Assembly (NCBI GenBank): GCA_947478725.1
Contig: CANJWZ010000001.1
Span: forward strand, 186,001-250,000
DNA: 64,000 bases
Direction: 5' to 3'
From: Comamonadaceae bacterium
GTDB lineage: Bacteria; Pseudomonadota; Gammaproteobacteria; Burkholderiales; Burkholderiaceae_C
Every line of letters begins with the position of its first letter. The stretch's first letter is position 1. Position numbers and translations under genes: made by a program. Below are positions 50,549-59,007 of the stretch, in pieces. Under the pieces are notes generated by a model. That model saw only the letters and a list, made by a program, of their open reading frames with translations. It was not told where the DNA came from and made no database searches.

Positions 50549-51292
50549 TCAGTGCGCCAGAATTTTGTTCAAAAAATCCTTGGTGCGCGGCTGGCGGTTT
50601 TCAGGATGCTGGAAGAACTCATCGGTTGAGCAATCCTCTAAAATTTTGCCGCCGACGTCCATGAAAATCACGCGGCTGCCAACCTTTTTGGCAAAACCCA
50701 TTTCGTGCGTGACCACCAGCATGGTCATGCCTTCTTTGGCCAGGTCCATCATGCAGTCGAGCACCTCGCCGACCATTTCAGGGTCGAGTGCCGAGGTGGG
50801 CTCGTCAAACAGCATGGCAATCGGGTCCATGCTGAGGGCTCTGGCAATGGCCACACGCTGCTGCTGGCCGCCTGACAACTGGCCAGGAAACTTGTCTTTG
50901 TGCAGCATCAGGCCCACACGGTCAAGGTACTTCAGGCCATGTGCTTTGGCTTCCTCGGGCTTGCGGCCCAGTACCTTCATTTGCGCCAGGGTGAGGTTTT
51001 CCGTCACGTTCAAGTGCGGAAACAGTTCAAAGTTTTGAAACACCATACCGACCCGGCTGCGTAGTTTGGGCAGATCGGTCTTCGGGTCATGCACAGCCTG
51101 GCCGTCTACAAAAATCTGACCTTTCTGAAACGGCTCCAGCGCATTGATGGTTTTGATCAGTGTTGATTTGCCCGAGCCCGACGGCCCGCAAACCACCACC
51201 ACTTCGCCCTTGTTGATGCTGGTGGTGCAATTGTTCAAAACCTGCACCGTGCCGTACCACTTGGACACTTCTTTCATTTCAATCATCGCCAT
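50549..51292 (-). CDS. gltL: Glutamate/aspartate-type ABC transporter ATP-binding protein
   Basis: The 247-residue ATPase has Walker [10 protein letters not shown] (about 37-45), the Q-loop [11 protein letters not shown], signature [15 protein letters not shown] (about 132-146), Walker [14 protein letters not shown] and the switch His in VVTHEMG. It is a polar amino-acid importer subunit (GltL/GlnQ). ATG at 51292 is preceded by GGAG at eight bases; the longer frame would start with a TTG. It is the last gene of gltIJKL on this strand. Confidence 0.94.
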   Translation of the reverse strand: MAMIEMKEVSKWYGTVQVLNNCTTSINKGEVVVVCGPSGSGKSTLIKTINALEPFQKGQIFVDGQAVHDPKTDLPKLRSRVGMVFQNFELFPHLNVTENLTLAQMKVLGRKPEEAKAHGLKYLDRVGLMLHKDKFPGQLSGGQQQRVAIARALSMDPIAMLFDEPTSALDPEMVGEVLDCMMDLAKEGMTMLVVTHEMGFAKKVGSRVIFMDVGGKILEDCSTDEFFQHPENRQPRTKDFLNKILAH

Positions 51293-51340
51293 CTTTTTCT
51301 CCAATACGTATTTGTTTGTGTTGCCAGTTGGTTCAACAGA

Positions 51341-52027
51341 TCAACGGATGATCGCAATTTTGGTTTGCAGGCGTTTGACCATGTAAGACAGGCCAAAGCA
51401 CATCACAAAGTAAACCACAGCGGCCAGCAGATAGGCCTCTTCGGGCCGGCCGTAAATTTTGCCGGCGGTGCTGAAACCCTTGAGCAGGTCATACGCGCCA
51501 ATAGCGTACACCAGTGAGGTGTCCTGAAACAAGATGATGGTCTGCGTCAGCAAAATTGGCACCATGTTGCGAAAGGCTTGCGGCAAGATGATGAGCTTCA
51601 TGTTTTGCGAATAGGTCATGCCGAGCGCCCGACCGGCGTTGACTTGTCCCTGCGAAATGGACTGGATGCCGGCTCGCATGATCTCGCTGAAATAAGCGGC
51701 CTCGAACGCCACAAAAGTGATGATGGCCGAAATCTCGGCCCGGTTGTTGGCACCGCCCGGTATGGCTGCATAAAAACCGGCGGGTACCAGCAAGAAGAAC
51801 CACAAGATCACCATCACCAGCGGCACAGAACGCATGCCGTTGACGTAAATGGCGGCAGGCACCGTCAAAAACCGCTTTCCTGACAACCGCATCAAGGCCA
51901 GGATGGTGCCCAGAACAATGCCGCCAATGGTGGCAATGATGGTCAGCTGAATGCTGAACCAAAAGCCCTTGATGACGAACTTCGAAATGATGTCCCAGCT
52001 TAAAAAGGAAAGGTCAAGTCCAAACAT
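51341..52027 (-). CDS. gltK: Glutamate/aspartate ABC transporter permease (GltK type)
   Basis: The 228-residue permease begins MFGLDLSFLSWDIISKFVIK. Several membrane segments are seen (about 18-40, 60-85, 95-115, 185-210) with the EAA loop GRALGMTYSQNMKLIILPQA (about 137-156) that contacts the ATPase. The pairing with gltJ and gltL identifies it as the second permease. The start is one base after the gltJ stop. The alternative start at 52057 lies inside gltJ. Confidence 0.93.
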   Translation of the reverse strand: MFGLDLSFLSWDIISKFVIKGFWFSIQLTIIATIGGIVLGTILALMRLSGKRFLTVPAAIYVNGMRSVPLVMVILWFFLLVPAGFYAAIPGGANNRAEISAIITFVAFEAAYFSEIMRAGIQSISQGQVNAGRALGMTYSQNMKLIILPQAFRNMVPILLTQTIILFQDTSLVYAIGAYDLLKGFSTAGKIYGRPEEAYLLAAVVYFVMCFGLSYMVKRLQTKIAIIR

Positions 52028-52028
52028 G

Positions 52029-52751
52029 TCAATGCCCCCCGCCGCTTGCGCCAGCAATCACCATGCCCGGGATTTGAACCCGCTTTTCAACAAAGGCGCA
52101 GATCCGGTTGACGGCAAATGCAGAGACGGCATAGGCCAGCGTGACTGCCAGGTAAATTTCAATGCCGCGCGATGTCTCTTCCTGCGCCTGCATGGCAAAC
52201 ATGGTCAACTCGGCAATGGACACTGCAAAAGCGACAGATGAGTTTTTCAGCAAGTTCATAGACTCGCTGGTCAGTGGCGGAATGATGATGCGAAAAGCCA
52301 TCGGCAGGAGCACATAGCGGTAAGTTTGCGCCGTGCTAAACCCCATGGCCATACCGGCATAACGCTGGCCGCGCGGCAGCGCCTGAATACCCGCCCGAAA
52401 TTGCTCAGCGATTCGGGCTGATGTGAAAAAGCCGAGCGCGAAAACCACCAGAATAAAGCTGGGCAGCCCTTTCATCAGTGGAAAGATCTTGGGCACAACA
52501 AAGTACCAGATGAAGATCTGTACCAACAGCGGAATGTTGCGAAACAACTCTACCCACGCATTGGCCAGCTTGACCAGCCATGGACTGTTGGGCAGCGTGC
52601 GCAACGTACCGACCAGTGCGCCCACCACCATGGCCACAACCCAGGAAGCACCTGCCACCGACAGCGTCCAGCCCCAGGCGTCAAACATCCACTGCAGATA
52701 GGTACGGCCACCGCCATCATCGTTTAAAAATACTCTCCAGTCCCAATTCAT
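52029..52751 (-). CDS. gltJ: Glutamate/aspartate ABC transporter permease (GltJ type)
   Basis: The 240-residue permease begins MNWDWRVFLNDDGGGRTYLQ. It has HisM-type membrane segments (about 30-55, 80-100, 105-125, 195-215), ELFRNIPLLVQIFIWYFVVP and the EAA loop region QRYAGMAMGFSTAQTYRYVL. It follows gltI after a 133-base gap that contains a hairpin, so expression may be lower than that of the binding protein. Confidence 0.93.
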   Translation of the reverse strand: MNWDWRVFLNDDGGGRTYLQWMFDAWGWTLSVAGASWVVAMVVGALVGTLRTLPNSPWLVKLANAWVELFRNIPLLVQIFIWYFVVPKIFPLMKGLPSFILVVFALGFFTSARIAEQFRAGIQALPRGQRYAGMAMGFSTAQTYRYVLLPMAFRIIIPPLTSESMNLLKNSSVAFAVSIAELTMFAMQAQEETSRGIEIYLAVTLAYAVSAFAVNRICAFVEKRVQIPGMVIAGASGGGH

Positions 52752-52824
52752 GAACGCTCCATGGTGTTGTTATTGCGTGGCCAGCCGAGGGCTCGCATTC
52801 AAATTCAGGCGGCTTGAAACGACA

Positions 52825-52855
52825 AACCCCGCCGGTTGAATCCAATGGCGGGGTT
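52825..52855 (-). terminator. Intercistronic hairpin between gltI and gltJ
   Basis: A perfect AACCCCGCC/GGCGGGGTT stem with a 13-base loop. Only a short T-run follows on the minus strand, so partial termination or 3'-end stabilisation of the gltI message is likely. Confidence 0.65.
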
Positions 52856-52884
52856 CGTGCTCAAACCTTCAACCAGACAGAAAA

Positions 52885-53784
52885 TTACTTCTTGGCGTAA
52901 TCTTCCATGGGCTTGTCGTTGGGATTGGCCCAGGCAGCCTTGGTGCTTTCGCTGGCGGCGTAACCGACGCGTGTGTTTTTAGGTGGAATGGGCTGCAAGA
53001 ACCACTTGTCCCACAATTTGGCCATCTCGCCGGACTTCATCATCTCCTTGACGGTGTCATCGCCAATTTTCTTGAACGCCGTATCGTCCTTGCGAATCAT
53101 GATGGCAATCGGCTCGACGCTCAGCACTTCACCAACCAGTTTGAAATCAGCCGGGTTTTTGGCGATCGCAATATTGCCAGCCAGAATGGCGCCGTCCATC
53201 ACGAAGGCTTCAGCACGGCCAGACTCAAGCAACAGGAAGCTGTCTGAATGGTCTTTGCCAAAAACTTCCTTGAAGTCGATGTTGCTGGCTCGCTCGTTTT
53301 TGCGCAAGGTCTGAACTGATGTGGTGCCGGTGGTGGTGGCCACGTTTTTGCCGTTCAACTGGGTGATCGAGGTGATTCCTGAGTTGGCTTTCACGGCGAT
53401 GCGCACTTCTTCAACAAAAGTGGTGGGCAGGAAAGCCACGTCTTTTTGGCGGGTGGCGTTATTGGTGGTGGAGCCACATTCGACGTCAACCGTGCCGTTT
53501 TGCACCAGCGGAATGCGGTTTTGTGACGTCACAGGCTGATATTTGACTTCCAGCTTGCGGCCGGCAGCTTTCTCAAGGTTGGCGATGATCTTGTTGCACA
53601 CCTCAATGTGATATCCAGCATATTTGCCGTCACCCAGCGTGTACGACAACGCACCAGACGAATCACGAACACCCATCGTGATCACGCCTGAGGCTTTGAC
53701 TTTGGCCACTGTGTCGGTGGCCTGAGCAAAGACGCCACAGGTAGCGAACATGGCAAATGTTAGGGCAGCGAGTTTTAATTTCAT
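52885..53784 (-). CDS. gltI: Glutamate/aspartate ABC transporter periplasmic binding protein
   Basis: A 299-residue exported protein. The signal peptide starts MKLKLAALTFAMFATCGVFA (about 1-20); the mature part has TVAKVKASGVITMGVRDSSG, YHIEVCNKIIANLEK and VECGSTTNNATRQKDVAF, characteristic of GltI. Mature cysteines recall the single disulfide of GltI. ATG 53784 has AGGAT upstream; the longer frame to 53820 is rejected. A possible sigma-54 promoter lies 164 bases upstream. Confidence 0.94.
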   Translation of the reverse strand: MKLKLAALTFAMFATCGVFAQATDTVAKVKASGVITMGVRDSSGALSYTLGDGKYAGYHIEVCNKIIANLEKAAGRKLEVKYQPVTSQNRIPLVQNGTVDVECGSTTNNATRQKDVAFLPTTFVEEVRIAVKANSGITSITQLNGKNVATTTGTTSVQTLRKNERASNIDFKEVFGKDHSDSFLLLESGRAEAFVMDGAILAGNIAIAKNPADFKLVGEVLSVEPIAIMIRKDDTAFKKIGDDTVKEMMKSGEMAKLWDKWFLQPIPPKNTRVGYAASESTKAAWANPNDKPMEDYAKK

Positions 53785-54104
53785 ATGAGATCCTATAAAA
53801 GAAAGGTAACAACTGAGCATTTTAGGGAGCAGGTTCAGGGTTTGCCCAAAGGTTTACCCGAGCTTGATGCACCATTGTGTGCGCCCTGCGGCATCCATCA
53901 CCGATATAGTGCGCACCTGAATTTTTGCCGAATCAAGTTAACAGTCAAGCAGTCTTTGTGCCAGAAACGAGCACGGGGGCCAGCATGCGAAATCAATGTT
54001 CTCTCAAAAATCCAGAGGTGCCTAACTGTAAGTTTGAAGCGCTTGCAAAGCAAATGCCAAATCTCAAATGGTTTATGCGTTTTTTTTATAGGCGATCAGG
54101 GTTG
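53785..54104. other. Intergenic region between gltI and the LysR gene
   Basis: 320 bases without a supported ORF. It holds the candidate sigma-54 promoter and, between it and gltI, the palindrome GTGCGCAC (53913-53920) and TGCACCATTGTGTGCG (53868-53883). The latter resembles half of an NtrC-type TGCACC-N4-TGGTGCA site. No terminator for the LysR gene was seen. Confidence 0.45.
53948..53963 (-). promoter_or_regulatory. Candidate sigma-54 promoter of gltI
   Basis: On the minus strand TGGCACAAAGACTGCT matches the consensus TGGCACRNNNNTTGCW at every fixed position but one, with GG and GC at the right spacing. It reads toward gltI. Amino-acid transporter control by RpoN is well known in Pseudomonas. 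Confidence 0.45.
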
Positions 54105-55049
54105 CTACTTAGACGCCGTTTTTGGACGGGTTTGAGATTCGAGGTAAGTCCACAGCGCCTGGGCAGAGCTTTTGGCGGCCGAGCTCAGTGCTGGGCGTTC
54201 CCGGTAAACGCGAATGTCCATGGCCATGTCCAGCCCGGTATGTGACGGCTGGGCCGCACTGACCAGCTTTTTGGCACGCAGCTCCTTTTTAACGGCACTG
54301 AAAGGCAAAAACGCAATGCCGTGCCCTTCCAGTGCCATGGCCTTCAGACCCTCCGCCATGTCGGTCTCGTACACCCGGTCCAGGTGAATGGCGGTGCTGG
54401 ATTGCTTCAAAATCAGATCCACCACGCGGCCCAGATACGCGCCCGGTGCATACCCCAAATACGGCAAAGGCTGCCCGGCCCGGCCCGGCAGTTTGTACAG
54501 CGGCTCGCCTTCTGCATTGGGTTTAACGTAAGGTGCCAGCACTTCTTGCCCGAGCGTGACCATTTCATAACGGTTCGGGTCAAGCTGAAAAGGCTGGGAG
54601 TCGTGATGATAGGCAATCAGCAGGTCGCAGCTGCCCTCCACCAGACGCAGCACCGCGTCGTGCACATTCAGCGCAATCAGTCGGCTTTTGAGGGGGCCAA
54701 ACTTTTCACTCAAGGAGCTGACCCAGGCTGGGAAAAAGGTAAAGGCCATCGTATGCGGTACCGCAAATTCAATCACGTCCTGCCCAGCGGATGCATGGCC
54801 GCGCAACATGGCCCGGGTGGACTGCAAGGCCTGCAACATTTCAAGCGACTGGTTGTACAGCGTTTCGCCAGCCGGCGTGAGCCGCGTCGGGTACGAGGAG
54901 CGGTCTACCAAGTCAGTGCCAGCCCACGCCTCCAGCGCCTGAATTCGGCGCGAAAAAGCCGGCTGGGTGACATGCCGCAACGTCGCCGAACGGCTGAAAC
55001 TGCGGGTTTCAGCCAGGCTGACAAAGTCTTCTAGCCATTTGGTTTCCAT
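54105..55049 (-). CDS. LysR-family transcriptional regulator
   Basis: A 314-residue regulator. The N-terminal winged HTH is METKWLEDFVSLAETRSFSR, SATLRHVTQPAFSRRIQALE (about 1-60), with LTPAGETLY after it. The periplasmic-binding-like effector domain follows (about 90-300). Start at 55049 is chosen because METKWLEDF is the usual LysR opening; the frame to 55112 runs through non-coding sequence. It ends 320 bases from gltI and could regulate the transporter, though it is not divergent from it. Confidence 0.9.
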   Translation of the reverse strand: METKWLEDFVSLAETRSFSRSATLRHVTQPAFSRRIQALEAWAGTDLVDRSSYPTRLTPAGETLYNQSLEMLQALQSTRAMLRGHASAGQDVIEFAVPHTMAFTFFPAWVSSLSEKFGPLKSRLIALNVHDAVLRLVEGSCDLLIAYHHDSQPFQLDPNRYEMVTLGQEVLAPYVKPNAEGEPLYKLPGRAGQPLPYLGYAPGAYLGRVVDLILKQSSTAIHLDRVYETDMAEGLKAMALEGHGIAFLPFSAVKKELRAKKLVSAAQPSHTGLDMAMDIRVYRERPALSSAAKSSAQALWTYLESQTRPKTASK

Positions 55050-55113
55050 GACCTGATTATGCGACTTTTCCAGCGCCTCAAGACCACTGAAATTCCTATA
55101 GTCACACCCCAAT

Positions 55114-55175
55114 TCGCTATGCTTTTAAGAGCTATTTATCAAGGTATTTACTGGCTTTTAGCCTCATTCGACACC
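55114..55175 (+). repeat. Interspersed repeat, copy 8 (intergenic, LysR-TA)
   Basis: CGCTATGCTTTTAAGAGCTA, then GGTATTTACTGGCTTTTAGCC and ATTCGACACC. Same order of stem, core and end segment as other copies. Confidence 0.6.
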
Positions 55176-55280
55176 AATTAATTTTGCGTGTTTTGCACGT
55201 GTTTCTGCCAATCACGCCACGGCCCAATTGCTCATGTAGCACAGGCGTGCTACAGTTCCAGTCAATCTACGAAAGTACCT

Positions 55281-55565
55281 GTGTCCACCACCACCATCCG
55301 CCTGCCTGTTGACATCAAAGCCCGTATCGCCCAAGTGGCTTCAATGGCTGACACCAATGCGCACAGCTTCATTTTGCAAGCCATTACCGACAAGCTGGCA
55401 GTGGCTGAGCAGCAGGCTGAATTTCAGTCAGTGGCTCAACAACGTTACGCCAAAATTGCCAATAGCGGTCAAGCCATTGCCTGGGCAGACATGCGCCACT
55501 ACCTGCAAGAGCGAGCATCTGGCACACCAATAGCGAAACCCAAGGCCCGCAGGCTGGGCGTTTGA
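55281..55565 (+). CDS. CopG/ParD-like antitoxin, GTG start
   Basis: A 94-residue protein starting at the GTG 55281. STTTIRLPVDIKARIAQVAS (about 2-21) is a ribbon-helix-helix strand and helix of the CopG type, followed by NAHSFILQAITDKLAVAEQQ. The C-terminal part is basic and would wrap the toxin. The frame is open upstream to 55188, but that part is Cys-rich and lacks a ribosome site. Its stop overlaps the toxin start, as usual in such pairs. Confidence 0.82.
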   Translation: MSTTTIRLPVDIKARIAQVASMADTNAHSFILQAITDKLAVAEQQAEFQSVAQQRYAKIANSGQAIAWADMRHYLQERASGTPIAKPKARRLGV

Positions 55566-55876
55566 CCGCCGTGGCCACCCTGGAGCTGGCACCGGAAATC
55601 ACGGAAGACTTTGACCGGATTTTTGAACATTTCGCAGATTACAACCCCGACAGCGCCCTTGAGAGAATCACGGAGATCATCGAAGGTCTGGATTTCTTGA
55701 GCCGCCACCCGATGATTGGACGGCCTGTTGCAGGCGGCCTGCGTGAGTTGGTATTGGGTACTAAAAAACGGGGTTATCTGGCGCTGTACAGATACTCGCA
55801 AGAGCTGGAAATGGTGTTCATACTGGCCATTCGCAGCCAACGCGAAGCTGGGTATGTAAGGCAAGACTCAATGTAA
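55562..55876 (+). CDS. ParE/RelE-superfamily toxin
   Basis: A 104-residue protein, with TTG (55562) or GTG (55571) as start. The ParE-type fold is seen in ITEDFDRIFEHFADYNPDSA, GLDFLSRHPMIGRPVAGGLR and ELVLGTKKRGYLALYRYSQE, ending in a strand FILAIRSQREAGY. ParE toxins inhibit gyrase and RelE toxins cleave mRNA; which applies is not readable. It overlaps the antitoxin gene by four bases and ends 13 bases before the convergent ABC gene. Confidence 0.83.
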   Translation: MTAVATLELAPEITEDFDRIFEHFADYNPDSALERITEIIEGLDFLSRHPMIGRPVAGGLRELVLGTKKRGYLALYRYSQELEMVFILAIRSQREAGYVRQDSM

Positions 55877-55889
55877 GCGCGAGTGCGCA

Positions 55890-57719
55890 TCACTCCGCAC
55901 TCTGTTGCAAGTTCCACATCCTGGCGTATTTTTGGTCCTGAGCCAGCAGTTCGGCATGCGTACCGCGCTCCACAATGCAGCCGTCCTCCATCACCAAAAT
56001 CTCATGCGCATCCACCACCGTGGACAGGCGATGGGCAATGACCAGCGTGGTCTTGTTTTGCGCTGCGGCCCGCAACTCGCCCTGAATGGCACGCTCGTTG
56101 GCTGAATCAAGCGCCGAGGTGGCTTCGTCGAAGATCACCACCGGCGGGTTTTTCAGCAGCGTGCGGGCGATGGCCACGCGCTGCTTTTCACCGCCTGACA
56201 GCTTTAACCCGCGCTCGCCCACCATGGTCTGGTAGCCCTTTGGCGTGCTGGTGATGAAGTCGTGAATCCGGGCAGACCTGGCGGCCTCTTCAACCTGCTG
56301 CCTTGATGCACCCGTTTGTCCATAGGCGATGTTGTATTCGACCGTGTCGTTGAACAGCACGGTGTCTTGCGGCACGATACCAATGGCTTGCCGCACGCTG
56401 GCCTGGGTGACCTGCTTGATGTCTTGCCCGGCAATGGTGATGCGGCCCTGCTGCACGTCATAAAACCTGAACAGCAACCGTGCCAGCGTCGATTTACCTG
56501 CGCCCGATGACCCCACCACGGCAACCGTTTTACCGGGCGGGATCTCAAAGCTCACCTCCTTCAAAATGGGCCTGGCCGCGTCGTAGGAAAAGCTGACATT
56601 TTCAAACTTAACCGCCGGCGAAGTGCTGATCTGTATCGGCTGCGCACCGGGCACATCGGCAATCTCCCGTTCTTTTTCCATCAGCGTGAACATCTTGTCC
56701 AGGTCGGTCAGGCTTTGCTTGATCTCGCGGTAAATCACACCCAAAAATCCGAGTGGAATATAAAGCTGGATCATGAAAGCGTTGACCATGACCAGGTCGC
56801 CCAGCGTCATGCGGCCATCCACCACGCCCTGTGTAGCGCGCCACAGCATGGCCACCAGGCCCACAGCAATGATGAGCTGCTGGCCGGTGTTGAGCATGCT
56901 GAGCGTGCGCTGGCTCTTGATGGCGGCTTTGCGGTAGCGCTCCAGGTTTTCGTCATAGCGCCTGGCTTCAAAGTCTTCGTTGTTGAAGTACTTGACGGTT
57001 TCGTAATTCAACAGCGAGTCAATCGCCCGGCTGTGCGCTGACGAGTCGAGCTCGTTCATCTGCTTGCGAAACTTGCTGCGCCACTCGGTCACGGTGACGG
57101 TAAAGGTGACGTAGCAGGCCAGTGCGGCCAGGGTGATCCAGGCAAACCACACGTCAAACTTGACAGCCAGAATGCTGAGCACCAGGCCCACTTCAATCAG
57201 CGTGGGGATGATGCTGTACAGAGAATACGAGATCAGCGACTGCACGCCGCGTGTGCCGCGTTCGATGTCCCGTGTCATGCCGCCGGTCTGACGCTCCAGA
57301 TGAAAGCGCAAGCTGAGCGCATGCAGGTGCCGAAAGACCTGTAGCGAGATCTTGCGCGACGCACCCTCGGTTGCTTTTGCAAAAACCAGCTCACGCAGCT
57401 CGGTGAACAACGATGTTGACAAGCGCAGCAGGCCGTAGCCCAGCAGCAGCGCGGCAGGCACCACCAGCAGCGCCTGTGTGTCGCCGGGCTTGATGTTCAT
57501 GGTGTCGACCAAATTCTTCAGCAACAACGGCACACCCACATTGCCCAGCTTGGCACCCACCATGAAGGTCAGGGCGGCGAGCACGCGCCATTTGTAGTCC
57601 CAGAGATAGGGGAACAAGCGTTTTAGCGTGTCCCAGTCAGAACGGGCAGGGGCGGCAGGGCCAGTGGTTGTGAGCGTTGGATCTGGTGTATGAGGGGCGC
57701 TTGGAGCCATGGAACGCAT
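55890..57719 (-). CDS. Atm1-like ABC exporter (fused permease-ATPase)
   Basis: A half-transporter of about 609 residues. The N-terminal membrane domain has six predicted helices (about 45-330), with FHLERQTGGMTRDIERGTRG and LLNYETVKYFNNEDFEARRY typical of the Atm1/HMT1 branch. The ATPase has Walker A VGSSGAGKST, signature LSGGEKQRVAIARTLL, Walker B VVIFDEATSALD and the switch His in IAHRLST. Atm1 proteins export glutathione-derived or metal-glutathione compounds. ATG 57719 was chosen; the open frame starts at a TTG (57734), and Met at 57710 is also possible. Confidence 0.92.
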   Translation of the reverse strand: MRSMAPSAPHTPDPTLTTTGPAAPARSDWDTLKRLFPYLWDYKWRVLAALTFMVGAKLGNVGVPLLLKNLVDTMNIKPGDTQALLVVPAALLLGYGLLRLSTSLFTELRELVFAKATEGASRKISLQVFRHLHALSLRFHLERQTGGMTRDIERGTRGVQSLISYSLYSIIPTLIEVGLVLSILAVKFDVWFAWITLAALACYVTFTVTVTEWRSKFRKQMNELDSSAHSRAIDSLLNYETVKYFNNEDFEARRYDENLERYRKAAIKSQRTLSMLNTGQQLIIAVGLVAMLWRATQGVVDGRMTLGDLVMVNAFMIQLYIPLGFLGVIYREIKQSLTDLDKMFTLMEKEREIADVPGAQPIQISTSPAVKFENVSFSYDAARPILKEVSFEIPPGKTVAVVGSSGAGKSTLARLLFRFYDVQQGRITIAGQDIKQVTQASVRQAIGIVPQDTVLFNDTVEYNIAYGQTGASRQQVEEAARSARIHDFITSTPKGYQTMVGERGLKLSGGEKQRVAIARTLLKNPPVVIFDEATSALDSANERAIQGELRAAAQNKTTLVIAHRLSTVVDAHEILVMEDGCIVERGTHAELLAQDQKYARMWNLQQSAE

Positions 57720-57764
57720 AAGGGACAATCTCAATCTTTGTTAGTTTTGCCATAGATTGTGCCT

Positions 57765-58235
57765 ATGAACCCCGAATCAAGCCGTCACTCAAGTTCTCAT
57801 GCCCCAGAGTTGCTGACGACGCCCACCGTGGCGCTGCCGGTTGACAAGGAGCTGGTGCTCAAGGTCATTCCCATGCCAGCGGATTGCAACGCCAACGGCG
57901 ATATTTTTGGTGGCTGGGTCATGGCCCAGGTCGACTTGGCCGGCGCTGTGGTGCCCGCCCGCTACGTCAATGGCCGGATGGCCACCGTTGCGGTGAACCA
58001 GTTTATTTTCAAGCAGCCTGTCCGGGTTGGCGATATTTTGAGCTTTTTTGCCGAGGTCACCCGCATCGGCAACACCTCTGTGACGGTACAGGTCGAGGTG
58101 TATGCAGAGCGTTTTCACAGCCAGAAAAAGTATGTGAAAGTGACCGAGGCCAGTCTGACCTACGTCGCCATCGACGATGCGGGCCGGCCGCGCAAAATTG
58201 AGAACAGAGTCGAAAAAACTCAGGAAACGATGTAA
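57765..58235 (+). CDS. Acyl-CoA thioesterase, YciA type
   Basis: The 156-residue hotdog thioesterase has the YciA core KVIPMPADCNANGDIFGGWVMAQVDLAG (about 31-58), where Asn-Gly-Asp and the following Asp are active-site residues. VNQFIFKQPVRVGDILSFFAEV follows. It should hydrolyse short to long acyl-CoA in the cytoplasm. The gene ends 16 bases inside the 3' end of the convergent thioesterase gene. Confidence 0.92.
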   Translation: MNPESSRHSSSHAPELLTTPTVALPVDKELVLKVIPMPADCNANGDIFGGWVMAQVDLAGAVVPARYVNGRMATVAVNQFIFKQPVRVGDILSFFAEVTRIGNTSVTVQVEVYAERFHSQKKYVKVTEASLTYVAIDDAGRPRKIENRVEKTQETM

Positions 58236-58714
58236 ACCCCGTTGCCGGTCGCCAGCAGCTTGCCGTCAGCGCCCAAAAATTCCATGCGCGTGTTGGCAAT
58301 GCGTGCACCCAGGCGGATGACCTGTGCACGGATTTCAAAATGTGTGCTGATGCCAGGCCGCAGGTAGTCAATTCGCAGGTCAATCGTTCCCAATTTTGAA
58401 AACCGCACCGCGTGCTGCTCCACGCTTTCGCCGTTGTAGCGGGCACACAGCGCGGCCGTAACCGCGAAGCCACCCGTGGTGTCCAGCGCAGCGCTGATCA
58501 CACCGCCATGCAGCCGCCCTTGGCTAAAGTTACCTACCAGCTCGTTTCGCATGGCCATGCTGGCAGACACATGCGTCCCGGTCACCACATTCATCTTGAG
58601 GCCCAACAGCTTATTAAAGACGATTTTTTCTTCATAGAGGTGTTTCAGGCTGGCAAGAATTTCAGCTTCAAATTCATGGGCTTTATTCATCGGAGCGGGC
58701 GGTGATTCAATCAT
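58220..58714 (-). CDS. Hotdog thioesterase family protein (YigI-like)
   Basis: A 164-residue protein with the PaaI/YigI hotdog pattern: MRNELVGNFSQGRLHGGVISAALDTTGGFAV (about 61-91), with HGG before the long helix, then RIDYLRPGISTHFEIRAQVI and TRMEFLGADGKLLATGNGVYIV. The substrate is unknown; an acyl-CoA is likely. The start at 58714 (MIESPPAP) has no strong ribosome site; Met at 58690 is an alternative. It overlaps the YciA-type gene by 16 bases tail to tail. Confidence 0.82.
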   Translation of the reverse strand: MIESPPAPMNKAHEFEAEILASLKHLYEEKIVFNKLLGLKMNVVTGTHVSASMAMRNELVGNFSQGRLHGGVISAALDTTGGFAVTAALCARYNGESVEQHAVRFSKLGTIDLRIDYLRPGISTHFEIRAQVIRLGARIANTRMEFLGADGKLLATGNGVYIVS

Positions 58715-59007
58715 GGGGTGATTGTCACCCAGCAACGCCGTATGCTTGCTTGTACGCAAACCGTTGATCCATGAATATCGCAGAGTGCTCCTGCGCGACC
58801 CAAAATTGCCCCGCGCCCTGCTGCCCGCTGACTGGCAGGGCTCTCGTGCACGCCATTTGTGCGAAGCGTTTTAGGCGCGCAGGCTGACAGGTACAAAGGC
58901 ATGTCTGCTGGCACAGGTTTAAACACTTGATCAAAAACTGGGCAAAATGAGCCGCTAGAAGTCAGGCGGCTGACTCACGATCACACTAAAACCAACCAGA
59001 CACTGTC

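Noticed and set aside
58715-59007. Small ORFs of about 70 codons on the minus strand
   Set aside because: Mutually overlapping frames with no ribosome site and no family features; nothing else is seen in this 293-base gap.
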